10,119 nucleotides of DNA. Source: Beijerinckiaceae bacterium. GTDB lineage: Bacteria; Pseudomonadota; Alphaproteobacteria; Rhizobiales; Beijerinckiaceae. Position 1 is the stretch's first letter, and each line of letters opens with the position of its first letter. Of the stretch, positions 1 through 6,939 are shown piece by piece. The stretch covers positions 1 to 10,119 of the forward strand of contig CANCSY010000097.1 in assembly GCA_947380915.1 (NCBI GenBank). Direction: 5' to 3'. The position numbers were made by a program, and so were the translations under genes. The notes under the pieces were generated by a model. It worked only from the letters and a program-made list of their open reading frames with translations. It made no database searches and had not been told where the DNA came from.

Positions 1-479
1 TTGATGCCGTTCTTGGCGGCCCAATCGGCGATCGGGAAGGTCATCTGCGGCATGGTGCGGCCGACGCGCACGAAATAGGGGGACTGCTCGACGATGACCG
101 AAGTGGCGGCGGTCATGATGACGGCGGGCACCTTGGCCTGGGTCGCCACAGGGCCGACGGCCATGGCGATGGGGGTGAGGCCGAAGCCGCCGAGCACGGA
201 GACCTTGTCATTGACGACGAGTTCCTGCGCCAGCCGCTTGGAAATGTCGGCGACGCCCGTGTCGTCCTTGATGATGACCTCGACGGTCTTGCCCGCCACC
301 TTGTTGCCATGCTGGGCCATATAGGCCTTGACGCCGGCTTCGAGCTGGCGGCCGGTGGAGGCCTGCTGGCCGGTCATGGGAAGGATCAGGCCGACCTTCA
401 CGGTCTCCTGAGCCAGGGCGGGCAGTGTGGCGAGCGCCAAGGCGCTGGCGGCGAGGCCCTTCAAAATCTGTCTGCGCAT
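1..479 (-). CDS. ABC transporter substrate-binding protein, branched-chain amino acid type (partial)
   Basis: This is the N-terminal 159 residues of a periplasmic solute-binding protein; the C-terminal part lies beyond the left edge. It begins with a signal peptide (MRRQ, then a hydrophobic Ala/Leu stretch ending LPALA before QE, about residues 1-23). The mature part opens with VKVGLILPMTGQQASTGRQ and continues with KTVEVIIKDD and FGLTPIAMAVGP. This is typical of the type 1 periplasmic-binding fold (Peripla_BP_6, LivK-like). Such proteins deliver branched-chain amino acids, amides or aromatic acids to a Liv-type ABC importer; the substrate cannot be told here. The ATG at 479 is supported by GGGAG at 488-492 with an 8-nt spacer. 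No permease or ATPase gene is visible, because anything downstream lies off the window. The family is clear, the ligand unknown. Confidence 0.88.
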   Translation of the reverse strand, partial: MRRQILKGLAASALALATLPALAQETVKVGLILPMTGQQASTGRQLEAGVKAYMAQHGNKVAGKTVEVIIKDDTGVADISKRLAQELVVNDKVSVLGGFGLTPIAMAVGPVATQAKVPAVIMTAATSVIVEQSPYFVRVGRTMPQMTFPIADWAAKNGI

Positions 480-532
480 TTTTTCAACTCCCTGATCCCC
501 GGCGACATGCGGGCAGTGGCCGAAGGCGCTGC

Positions 533-561
533 CTTATAGACGAAAGGAAGGGATACGGGAA
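533..561 (-). promoter_or_regulatory. possible sigma70-type promoter for the substrate-binding protein gene
   Basis: On the minus strand a TATAAG hexamer (533-538) matches the -10 consensus at five of six positions. A weak -35-like TTCCCG (556-561) lies 17 bp upstream. The -35 overlaps a small 5-bp hairpin (ACGGG, AAA loop, CCCGT, at 555-567). The candidate sits about 55 bp upstream of the ATG at 479. The call rests on pattern alone. Confidence 0.3.
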
Positions 562-620
562 ACCCGTGGGATGGCGACATCTTGCCCTTTTCTTTCGTAT
601 CCTGAGGCTTTGCTACGCCT

Positions 621-1490
621 TTAGTCGAAGATGGCCACCACCGGCGCGTGAAGCGACCCCTGCACCGGCCCGCTCACATGGGCCTCGTCGGCCAGGCCCG
701 CGTTGAGGATTCGCACTTCGCGGCAGGCGGCGGCCAGTGCCGGAGAGGCGAGGATATGGTCCAGCAGCACCGGACGCCCATCATGCAACACCGTGTAGCG
801 GGCGCCTTCGGGAGCGCGCCGCTCCAGCGGGATGAGGGCCCGGGCGGCGAAGGCGACGGTCTCCATATCCTCCGGCAGGGCCTGGAGGATGCGGGTGGGC
901 GCCTCATGGGCCTCAGCGTTCAGATCGCCGCAGACCGCGATGCGGGCGTCCGGCTCGGCGTCAAACAGGGCTTCGGCGAACAGCCGGGCCTCCAGCGCCT
1001 GCCCCTGCCGCTTCCAGCCCGCCAGATAATAGGCCTCCGCCCAATGGGACAGGCTGCGCCAGCGCCCCTCCTCCCGCCCGCCCGGCAGAAAGGCCGCGCG
1101 GGGCGCCCGCAGATGCAGGTTGATGAGATGCAGCGGGCGCTCGCCCGGCGGGTCGATGCGGGCGTGGAGCATGGGGCGGTCGAAGGTCAGGGTCAGGTCC
1201 TCGCCACCATGGAGCGGCGGCCATTTCGCTGCTGGAACGAGGTCGTGGTGGATCTGGCCGTGGGCCGCGATGGGCCAGCGGCTGAGGATCGCCAGATTAT
1301 GCACATCGGCGGGGCCGGCGCCGCCCGGGCGGATGCTATGGACAAGGTGGAACCCTTGGCAAACGCTTCCCTCGATCAGCATTTGCAGGGCGAGGAGGGA
1401 CCGCTGGGCCTCGTCCGGCTGGTGCTGGGCGTTGACCTCCTGCAAGCACAGCACATCCGCATCCAGCGCCGCCAGAACGGGCCGCAACAC
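621..1490 (-). CDS. endonuclease/exonuclease/phosphatase family protein, 5' end apparently lost
   Basis: The metal-dependent phosphohydrolase fold of the DNase I/exonuclease III superfamily (PF03372) is recognisable. Counting from the GTG at 1490, it shows LQEV with catalytic Glu18, INLHL with His126, GDLNAE with Asp189 and Asn191, and DHIL at 244-247. It ends with SLHAPVVAIF, where the usual Ser-Asp-His triad reads Ser-Leu-His. The substrate could be nucleic acid, phospholipid or a small phosphate ester. The family's first strand, with its conserved Asn, is encoded further upstream in the same frame (LRLATFNLES, about 1539-1568). No ATG, GTG or TTG precedes it in frame. The only usable start, GTG 1490, would therefore delete that strand. 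The upstream sequence belongs to the 3' part of the hydrolase gene in another frame. The gene is probably a 5'-truncated remnant, unless it uses a CTG start near 1568 or there is a sequencing error. Confidence 0.75.
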   Translation of the reverse strand: MLRPVLAALDADVLCLQEVNAQHQPDEAQRSLLALQMLIEGSVCQGFHLVHSIRPGGAGPADVHNLAILSRWPIAAHGQIHHDLVPAAKWPPLHGGEDLTLTFDRPMLHARIDPPGERPLHLINLHLRAPRAAFLPGGREEGRWRSLSHWAEAYYLAGWKRQGQALEARLFAEALFDAEPDARIAVCGDLNAEAHEAPTRILQALPEDMETVAFAARALIPLERRAPEGARYTVLHDGRPVLLDHILASPALAAACREVRILNAGLADEAHVSGPVQGSLHAPVVAIFD

Positions 1491-2821
1491 GGCCGCCCGC
1501 GCCTCGAACCAGAGGGGATCGGCTGGGGCGAAGTCGAGGCTTTCGAGATTGAATGTGGCGAGGCGCAGGGGGCGCAGGGGGTGAAGCCGTGGGTCGCGCC
1601 CTCGATCACCACATAGTCCTTGTCCTTGCTCTTGGCCGCGTCGAGCATGCGTTCGTTGTCGCCAACGAAGTAATAGGCGCCCATAGCGGCGAACATGACG
1701 GGAATGCTGATCTGCTGCACGGCGCAGATCGTCGAATTGTTGCTGGAGCAGACATCGATGTCGTCGAGCGAATTTTTCGAGCGAACCGCGTTGGCGCTGA
1801 GGAAAGACTTCACCGTCAGGGTTCGCGTCCCGTCGATATAGGTGACGTGACGCTTGGCCAGACTCGGATCGCCCTTGGCGACGCTGTGCACGACCGCGTC
1901 GCTTTTCACTGTGCCGTCGTTTTTCAGCAGCTTCTGCGGGCGCGTCGTGGCGGTGATGTAATCGATCGATGGATCGGTCTGGTAGAGATAGGCCGATGCG
2001 CCCGCGCCCGGACCCGAGGGGCCGCCGCGCGGCACGATCATCAGGTCATCGTCCGTATAGGGGTAAGCGCCGCCCTTGATGGCGTCCCGCATCGCCAGCG
2101 CCTTGGCGATCAGGCGGTTCATGCGGGCCGACTGTCCTTCATAATAGCGCTTCTGGAAGTCCGCCGAATATTTCGAATCGCCATTCGGGTTGAAACCGTT
2201 CTTGACGTCGAACGGGTCGAGGCTGGCGATCTTGACGGTTGGCGGATTGGCCTCATCCGGCACGGATGGGTTGAGTCCGCGCAGGGTCAGGATCGCATTG
2301 CTGGGATGGGCGTCGGCGAAAATGATGCCGTCGGCCGGGGTGAGGCCGGCGAGTTCATCGGTGCATTCGACGAGCTTGTTCGGGCCCTTGCAATAACCCA
2401 CGCCGTTTTCGGCGACCGCCTGATAGAGGCTCATGGTCGGGCCGCCGCCGCTATGGCCAAACAGCACAACCTTGGTGATGCCCGGTTGCTGGCGCAGATG
2501 CGCCATGGCGGCTTTCACGTCGAGCGGAATGTCCTCGAAGATCACCTGCGATTCATTGTTCACGAACCGGGTGTTGACGCACATCACCATGAAGCCGCGC
2601 TTCGACATTTCCGTGCAGGCGGGATGACGCATGTAGTTCGACGTGCGATGCATGACGATGATGCCGACATGGGGCGCGGGGCCGGAATCAGGCTTGTAGA
2701 GCGCGCCATTGGCGGGGCCGAGTGGAATATAGACGGGATTGCTCTGCGCCCGCGCGTCCTGCGCGCCCGCCAAGGCCATCGCCCCGATCGTGATTGCCGC
2801 TCCCAGTGCCTTGCGCATCAT
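1376..2821 (-). CDS. secreted alpha/beta hydrolase with frame-shifted, foreign C-terminal tail
   Basis: The 481-residue reading frame starts with a signal peptide (hydrophobic residues about 5-20, then DARA before QS, likely cleavage near residue 25), so the protein is probably periplasmic. Residues 27-416 form an alpha/beta hydrolase: FGHSGGG at 121-127 gives nucleophile Ser124, GDNE gives a likely acid Asp388, and ATHGF gives His411. Several Cys residues (69, 81, 144, 153, 358, 366, 416) could form disulfides. The substrate is unknown; an esterase is plausible. After FTPC (residue 416) the frame runs into the neighbouring nuclease-like gene. The last 65 residues are that gene read out of frame, rich in Ser, Arg, Pro and Cys, so the natural end of the hydrolase is missing. 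The ATG at 2821 is followed by a second in-frame ATG and preceded by GGAGG at 2831-2835. Base composition is lower in GC than in neighbouring genes, suggesting transfer. Confidence 0.82.
   Translation of the reverse strand: MMRKALGAAITIGAMALAGAQDARAQSNPVYIPLGPANGALYKPDSGPAPHVGIIVMHRTSNYMRHPACTEMSKRGFMVMCVNTRFVNNESQVIFEDIPLDVKAAMAHLRQQPGITKVVLFGHSGGGPTMSLYQAVAENGVGYCKGPNKLVECTDELAGLTPADGIIFADAHPSNAILTLRGLNPSVPDEANPPTVKIASLDPFDVKNGFNPNGDSKYSADFQKRYYEGQSARMNRLIAKALAMRDAIKGGAYPYTDDDLMIVPRGGPSGPGAGASAYLYQTDPSIDYITATTRPQKLLKNDGTVKSDAVVHSVAKGDPSLAKRHVTYIDGTRTLTVKSFLSANAVRSKNSLDDIDVCSSNNSTICAVQQISIPVMFAAMGAYYFVGDNERMLDAAKSKDKDYVVIEGATHGFTPCAPCASPHSISKASTSPQPIPSGSRRGRPCCGPFWRRWMRMCCACRRSTPSTSRTRPSGPSSPCKC
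1562..1579. repeat. 9-bp perfect tandem duplication at the hydrolase/nuclease join
   Basis: GGCGCAGGG occurs twice without a gap on the plus strand (1562-1570 and 1571-1579). On the coding strand it reads CCCTGCGCC twice. It encodes the overlap between the last recognisable hydrolase residues (TPCAPCA) and, in the other frame, the first residues before the nuclease family strand (PLRPLRLAT). Its position exactly at the change of homology suggests a slippage or microhomology event. Confidence 0.85.
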
Positions 2822-2981
2822 CGGTCATTTCCTCCAATCCGACTTTTTCGTTATTCAGTCGGTGCGAAGGTGAATCTGCACTAAAGGCTGGAATTAAACA
2901 AGGCTGCGCCGACGCTCATTGGCTGGATAGGTCTTGCGGCGCTTGCGGGTTTAATTGTCGGCGCCGTCCGTCACGCCCCCC
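2822..2981. other. intergenic region between panB and the hydrolase gene
   Basis: This 160-bp spacer is more AT-rich than its flanks. It must hold the promoter of the hydrolase gene and any terminator of the panB transcript. It includes the hydrolase ribosome-binding site (GGAGG at 2831-2835). Two inverted repeats interleave: ATTAAAC (2893-2899) with GTTTAAT (2949-2955), and GCGCCGAC (2906-2913) with GTCGGCGC (2957-2964). No run of T follows a stem, so no clear intrinsic terminator is seen. Both repeat lengths are within what chance can give in such a stretch. Confidence 0.4.
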
Positions 2982-3797
2982 TCACCACCCATGCTCCGGC
3001 GCGGGAAAACTCCCGTCCTTCACCGCCGCCACATAGGCCTTCACGGCCTCGTCGATGGAGCCTGCGCCCTCCATGAAATTCTTCACGAAGCGCGCCTTGC
3101 GGCCGGGAAAGACGCCGATCATGTCATGCAGCACCAGCACCTGGCCGTCGCAGCCAGAGCCTGCGCCAATGCCGATGGTGGCTGTGGTGGTTAGGGCGCG
3201 GGTGATCTCGCTCGCCACGGCCGCCGGGGCCATCTCCATCACCAGCATGGCGGCGCCTGCGGCTTCCAGCGCCAGCGCGTCGGCCTTGAGGGCGGCGGCG
3301 CCCGCCTCGTCCTTGCCCTGCACCCGGTAGCCACCGAGCTGATGCACGGATTGCGGGGTCAGGCCGATATGGGCGCAGACGGGCACGCCGCGCTCCACCA
3401 GAAAGTTCACGGTTTGCGCCATATAGGCGCCGCCTTCCAGCTTCACCATATGGGCGCCCGCCGCCATCAGCTTTGCAGCGCTGCCCATGGCTTGCGAGGG
3501 GCTCTCCTGATAGCTGCCGAAAGGCAGATCGGCCATGATGAAGGCGCGTTTGGCGCCCCGCGCCACGCAGGCCGTATGATAGGCCATCTCGTCCAGCGTC
3601 ACCGGCAGGGTGGAGGCCTGGCCCTGCAACACATTGCCGAGGGAATCGCCCACCAGCAGGACCTCGACCCCGCAGCGCTCCAGCAGGGCGGCGAAGCTGG
3701 CGTCGTAGCAGGTCAGAACCGCGATCTTCTCGCCCACTGTGCGCATGCGGGCGATGTCGTGCAGGGTGAGGGGCCTGACAGGTTCGAGATAGGACAT
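2982..3797 (-). CDS. panB: 3-methyl-2-oxobutanoate hydroxymethyltransferase
   Basis: PanB transfers a one-carbon unit from 5,10-methylene-tetrahydrofolate to 2-oxoisovalerate, giving ketopantoate, the first committed step of pantothenate and CoA synthesis in the cytoplasm. From the ATG at 3797 the 271 residues carry the family motifs: YDASFA (31-36), VGDSLGNV with metal ligand Asp51, ADLPFGSY with Asp90, KLEGG (119-123), [10 protein letters not shown] (141-150), VMEMAP with the probable catalytic Glu188, and [16 protein letters not shown] (210-225). Length is normal. An in-frame GTG at 3803 would add two residues and overlap the panC stop. I prefer the ATG because GAGGTG at 3803-3808 sits 5 nt before it. 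It directly follows panC, so both are probably translated from one message. Confidence 0.96.
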   Translation of the reverse strand: MSYLEPVRPLTLHDIARMRTVGEKIAVLTCYDASFAALLERCGVEVLLVGDSLGNVLQGQASTLPVTLDEMAYHTACVARGAKRAFIMADLPFGSYQESPSQAMGSAAKLMAAGAHMVKLEGGAYMAQTVNFLVERGVPVCAHIGLTPQSVHQLGGYRVQGKDEAGAAALKADALALEAAGAAMLVMEMAPAAVASEITRALTTTATIGIGAGSGCDGQVLVLHDMIGVFPGRKARFVKNFMEGAGSIDEAVKAYVAAVKDGSFPAPEHGW

Positions 3798-3799
3798 GC

Positions 3800-4651
3800 T
3801 CACACCTCGATATTGTCGATCAGCCTTGTGCGCCCGAGTCTTGCGGCGATCAGCATCCGCAACCCCTTGCGATGGCGGCCCTGGACGGTGGCGAGCGTTA
3901 CGGCGTCGCGCACCTCAAGATAGTCGATCTCGAAGCCCGCCGCCATGAGCTTGCTGCGGGCGGGCGCCAGCGCCGCCTCCATGGCCTCGCCATCGTGGAT
4001 GCGCTGGGCGGCCCGGCTCATGCAGCGATGGAGCATGGGCGCCGCGGCGCGCTCTTCGTCGCTCAGGTAGACATTTCGGGAGGACATGGCGAGGCCATCG
4101 GCTTCGCGCATGGTGGGGGCGCCCAGGATCTCCACGGGGATATCGAGGTCCGCCGCCATCTGGCGGATCACGGCCAGCTGCTGGAAATCCTTCTCGCCGA
4201 AGATCGCCACATCCGGCAGGGCCTGCAACAGCAGCTTGGCGACCACGGTCGCCACGCCCTGGAAATGGGTCGGGCGGAAACGGTCTTCCAGATCGGCGGT
4301 GGCCGGGCCGCGCAGGGTGATCGTGGTGCAGAAGCCCGGCGGATACATATCCTCGGGGCCCGGCGTGAAGGCGGCGTCGGCGCCAGCGTTCGCCAGCTTG
4401 GCGAGGTCAGCCTCGAGGGTGCGCGGATATTTGGCGAAATCCTCGGTCGGGGCGAACTGGGTCGGGTTGACGAAAATCGTCGCCACGACCCGCTTCGCCC
4501 GGGTTTTCGCCAGTTCCACCAGCGAGATATGCCCGGCGTGCAGAGCCCCCATGGTCGGCACGAGCGCGATGCTCTCGCCCCCCTGCCGCCAAAGGCGGGT
4601 CTGCGTGCGGAGGGCTGCGATGTCTGGCAGAAGGGCGGGCTGTGTCGTCAT
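3800..4651 (-). CDS. panC: pantothenate synthetase (pantoate--beta-alanine ligase)
   Basis: PanC joins pantoate and beta-alanine with ATP, through a pantoyl-adenylate intermediate, to make pantothenate. The 283 residues show the nucleotidyltransferase signature [10 protein letters not shown] (32-41, the HIGH-like element), IFVNPTQF (59-66), [12 protein letters not shown] (126-137), FGEKDFQQ (151-158) and the KMSKS-equivalent [12 protein letters not shown] (182-193). Length matches the family. The frame stays open upstream to 4942, but that part is antisense-like filler over the dehalogenase gene; homology starts at the ATG at 4651. The upstream ribosome-binding site is weak (AAAGG about 6 nt before the ATG). 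A small hairpin (GCGCT, 5-nt loop, AGCGC, 4698-4712) lies in the 61-bp gap after the dehalogenase stop; it has no T-run and is not a convincing terminator. Together with panB it supplies two of the pathway steps; panD is not in the window. Confidence 0.96.
   Translation of the reverse strand: MTTQPALLPDIAALRTQTRLWRQGGESIALVPTMGALHAGHISLVELAKTRAKRVVATIFVNPTQFAPTEDFAKYPRTLEADLAKLANAGADAAFTPGPEDMYPPGFCTTITLRGPATADLEDRFRPTHFQGVATVVAKLLLQALPDVAIFGEKDFQQLAVIRQMAADLDIPVEILGAPTMREADGLAMSSRNVYLSDEERAAAPMLHRCMSRAAQRIHDGEAMEAALAPARSKLMAAGFEIDYLEVRDAVTLATVQGRHRKGLRMLIAARLGRTRLIDNIEV
3803..3808 (-). promoter_or_regulatory. ribosome-binding site deciding the panB start
   Basis: On the minus strand GAGGTG lies within the last codons of panC, 5 nt before the ATG at 3797. 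It favours this ATG over the GTG at 3803, which would start inside the binding site itself. Confidence 0.6.
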
Positions 4652-4712
4652 GGCTGCCTTTTGGGCCGAAATGCGGCCAATCGCAAGCCGACTTTTGGCG
4701 CTGGGTGAGCGC

Positions 4713-5372
4713 TCAGGCCAGAAGCCCGGAAAGGCCGGGCAGGACGCGGCCCGGCGCCAGATCCGGATATTCATCGGGCAGGCCGCCCCGATTGATCCAC
4801 ACCGTATGAAACCCGAAGCGCGCGGCCCCCGCGATGTCCCAGCGGTTGGCGGACTGGAAGCAGACCTGCCCCGGCCGCACCCCGAACCGCTCCAGCACCA
4901 GCCGATAGGCTTCCGGCGCGGTCTTGTAGACCATGATCTCATCCACCGAGAGGCAGTCGTCGATCAGCTCGGCGAGGCCCGCCGAGTGGATGGCGCTGGC
5001 CAGCATGCCCGGCGTGCCGTTGGAGAGGATGGCGATCCGGCGCCCCTGCGCCTTGAGGGCCGTCAGGGTCGGGACCACGTCGGGGAAGGCGTCGAGGGTC
5101 TCGTAGGCTTCGAGCAGGGGCAGGCGCAGCCCTTCGGCCAAGCCGCCGCAGCGGGCGGCCGCATGGTCCAAAGCATCGGCGGTCAGCGCCCGAAAGTCGC
5201 GATAGGCGCCCATGAGGCTGCGCGTCCAGGTATATTCCAGCTGCTTGGCCCGCCACAGCTCCGACAGCCGGTCCGCCTGCGGGCCGATGGCGTCGCGATG
5301 GCGGGCCACGGCGGAATGGACGTCGAAGAGGGTGCCATAGGCGTCGAAGACATAGATGTCGGGCTCAACCAT
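4713..5372 (-). CDS. type II haloacid dehalogenase, (S)-2-haloacid dehalogenase-like
   Basis: This HAD-superfamily enzyme of 219 residues would replace the halogen of short 2-haloacids by hydroxyl through an Asp-ester intermediate. The characterised L-2-haloacid dehalogenase catalytic set can be followed almost residue by residue: nucleophile Asp10 in FDAYGTLFD, Thr14, Arg41 in WRAKQLEYTW, Ser117-Asn118 in SNGT, Lys150 and Tyr156 in YKTAPEAY, and Ser174, Asn176 and Asp179 in SANRWD. VWINRGGLPDEY near the C-terminus is also typical. The physiological substrate could still be another small acid. The ATG at 5372 overlaps the murJ stop by 8 bp, implying coupled translation. Nothing in the neighbourhood (no transporter, no haloacid regulator) points to a haloacid catabolic cluster. 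Confidence 0.88.
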   Translation of the reverse strand: MVEPDIYVFDAYGTLFDVHSAVARHRDAIGPQADRLSELWRAKQLEYTWTRSLMGAYRDFRALTADALDHAAARCGGLAEGLRLPLLEAYETLDAFPDVVPTLTALKAQGRRIAILSNGTPGMLASAIHSAGLAELIDDCLSVDEIMVYKTAPEAYRLVLERFGVRPGQVCFQSANRWDIAGAARFGFHTVWINRGGLPDEYPDLAPGRVLPGLSGLLA

Positions 5373-6936
5373 GGGCGTCTCCCGGGGCGGGCGTCGGCGG
5401 AGCGGCCTTTGTGGCCCGGCGCAGCGGCACGCCCAGCAGGCTCAGGGCGCCATAGAGCGCCAGCCCATAGGCGCCAGCCCCAGCCAGCCCCAGCACCGCC
5501 AATTCGACCTCGTTCTGGAAAAGCCCCGCCGCGCCCGCGATGGCCCTTGCGGGCGTCGCCCAGAACAGGGCGACCAGCGCCAGAAGGCCGGAGGCGCCCG
5601 CCACCGCCAGGCCCACCTTCGCCAACTCCCGGTCCGGCTTCATGTGGCCCGCCCGCAGGGCGAGCCAGGTCAGGGCGCCGAAGTTGAGCCAGGCCCCCAG
5701 CGATGTCGCGAAGGCGAGGCCTGCGGCCCCGAAGGGCTCATAGAGAAACAGTTTCACCGCCACATTCAGCGCCACGGCGCAGAGGGAGACCAGCATGGGG
5801 GTTCGCGTGTCCCCCTGCGACTGAAAGCTCGCCACCGCCGACCGGATCAGCACCACCGCCATCAGGCCCGACCCATAGGCCGCCAGCACCAGCGCGGAGG
5901 CCTGCGCCGCCTCCGCCGTGAAGGCGCCGCGCAGGAAGACGCCGCGCATGATGGCGTCGGGGATCATCAGAAAAGCCACCGCAAAGGGCGCGCAGAGCGC
6001 GACGGTGATCGCCATGGTGCGGTTCTGTGCATGGAAGGCGCCGCTTGCATCCCCGGCGGCGAAGCGCCGGCTCATCTCCGGCAGCAGCACGGTTCCCGCC
6101 GCGATGCCGATCACGCCGATGGGGAGCTGGTAGAGCCGGTCGGCATAGTAGATGGACGAGACGCTTCCGGTGGGCAGCAGGGAGGCGATGATCGTGTCGG
6201 CGAAGAGGGCGATCTGCACCCCTGCCGAGCCGATCACCGCAGGGCCCATGGTGGTGAAGAAGCGCTTCACATCGGCGCTCCAGCGCGGCCGGGCCAGACC
6301 CGCCATCACATTCGCGCGGCGGGCCGCGGCCATCACCAGCAGCAATTGCAGCAGGCCCGAAATCGTCACGCCCCAGGCCGCCGCATGGGCCGCCGTGGGA
6401 AACAGAAAGGCCAGAGCCAGCGCGCCCACCATGGCCAGATTCAGCAGCACCGGCGCGAAGGCGGCGGCGGCGAAATGGCGCTGGGCGTTCAGCGTGCCCG
6501 AATGTAGCGTCACCAGGGTGATGAAGAGCAGATAGGGGAAGGTGATGCGCGTCAGCACGACGGCGGTCGTGAATTTCTCCGGGTCCGCGTCAAAGCCCGG
6601 CGCCAGCAGCGCCACCAGTTGCGGCATGAAGAGCCAGGCCAGCGCCAGAAGCACGATCTGCGATCCCAGCAGCAGGGTGGCGATCTGGCTGGCGAAATGT
6701 TTCGCCTCCGCCGCGCCCTCGGTTTCCAGCACCCGGGAATAGGAGGGCACATAGGCGGCGTTGAAGGCGCCCTCGCCGAAGATGGCGCGGAAATGGTTGG
6801 GCAGGCGAAAGGCCACATAGAAGGCGTCCGCCAGCATGCCCGCGCCCAGAACGGCGCCCAGCATGACGTCGCGCAGAAACCCCGTCACCCGCGAGAGCAA
6901 GGTATAGCCCGCGACGGAGAAGAGGTTTCCCAGCAT
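5365..6936 (-). CDS. murJ: lipid II flippase MurJ (MviN family)
   Basis: MurJ moves the peptidoglycan precursor lipid II across the inner membrane. The 523 residues are largely hydrophobic, with a pattern fitting the usual 14 membrane helices and a short polar Pro/Ala-rich tail. The residues needed in Escherichia coli MurJ are found with a constant shift of two: Arg16 and Arg22 in LSRVTGFLRD, Asp37 in ADAFYVAFRLPN, and Arg50 and Glu55 in FRAIFGEGAFNAAYVP. The ATG at 6936 comes 3 nt after the stop of the glycosyltransferase gene, with only a weak upstream ribosome-binding site, so translation is probably coupled. Its last codons overlap the dehalogenase start by 8 bp. No other candidate flippase is visible in the window. 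Confidence 0.95.
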   Translation of the reverse strand: MLGNLFSVAGYTLLSRVTGFLRDVMLGAVLGAGMLADAFYVAFRLPNHFRAIFGEGAFNAAYVPSYSRVLETEGAAEAKHFASQIATLLLGSQIVLLALAWLFMPQLVALLAPGFDADPEKFTTAVVLTRITFPYLLFITLVTLHSGTLNAQRHFAAAAFAPVLLNLAMVGALALAFLFPTAAHAAAWGVTISGLLQLLLVMAAARRANVMAGLARPRWSADVKRFFTTMGPAVIGSAGVQIALFADTIIASLLPTGSVSSIYYADRLYQLPIGVIGIAAGTVLLPEMSRRFAAGDASGAFHAQNRTMAITVALCAPFAVAFLMIPDAIMRGVFLRGAFTAEAAQASALVLAAYGSGLMAVVLIRSAVASFQSQGDTRTPMLVSLCAVALNVAVKLFLYEPFGAAGLAFATSLGAWLNFGALTWLALRAGHMKPDRELAKVGLAVAGASGLLALVALFWATPARAIAGAAGLFQNEVELAVLGLAGAGAYGLALYGALSLLGVPLRRATKAAPPTPAPGDAHG

Positions 6937-6939
6937 CAG

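Noticed and set aside
648..1616. Long plus-strand open frame (322 codons) opposite the nuclease-like gene
   Set aside because: It is antisense to a gene with clear family motifs, has no recognisable domain, and is the kind of mirror frame expected in GC-rich DNA.
1553..2884. Plus-strand open frame (443 codons) opposite the hydrolase
   Set aside because: The minus strand has a signal peptide, GHSGGG and a good ribosome-binding site; the plus frame shows none of these.
2883..2990. Plus-strand hydrophobic stretch (TLIGWIGLAALAGLIVGAV) resembling a membrane helix
   Set aside because: There is no ATG, GTG or TTG or ribosome-binding site ahead of it, and the frame runs on antisense into panB. It is possibly a remnant, but there is too little to call.
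4698..4712. Hairpin after the dehalogenase stop as a terminator
   Set aside because: The stem is only 5 bp and no T-run follows, so the operon probably continues into panC.
4652..4942. N-terminal extension of panC by 97 codons
   Set aside because: The extension is read over the dehalogenase gene and has no PanC homology; the ATG at 4651 gives a normal-length PanC.
4086..5687. Plus-strand open frame (533 codons) across panC, the dehalogenase and murJ
   Set aside because: It crosses three well-identified genes on the other strand and becomes an Arg/Pro/Gly-rich low-complexity peptide.
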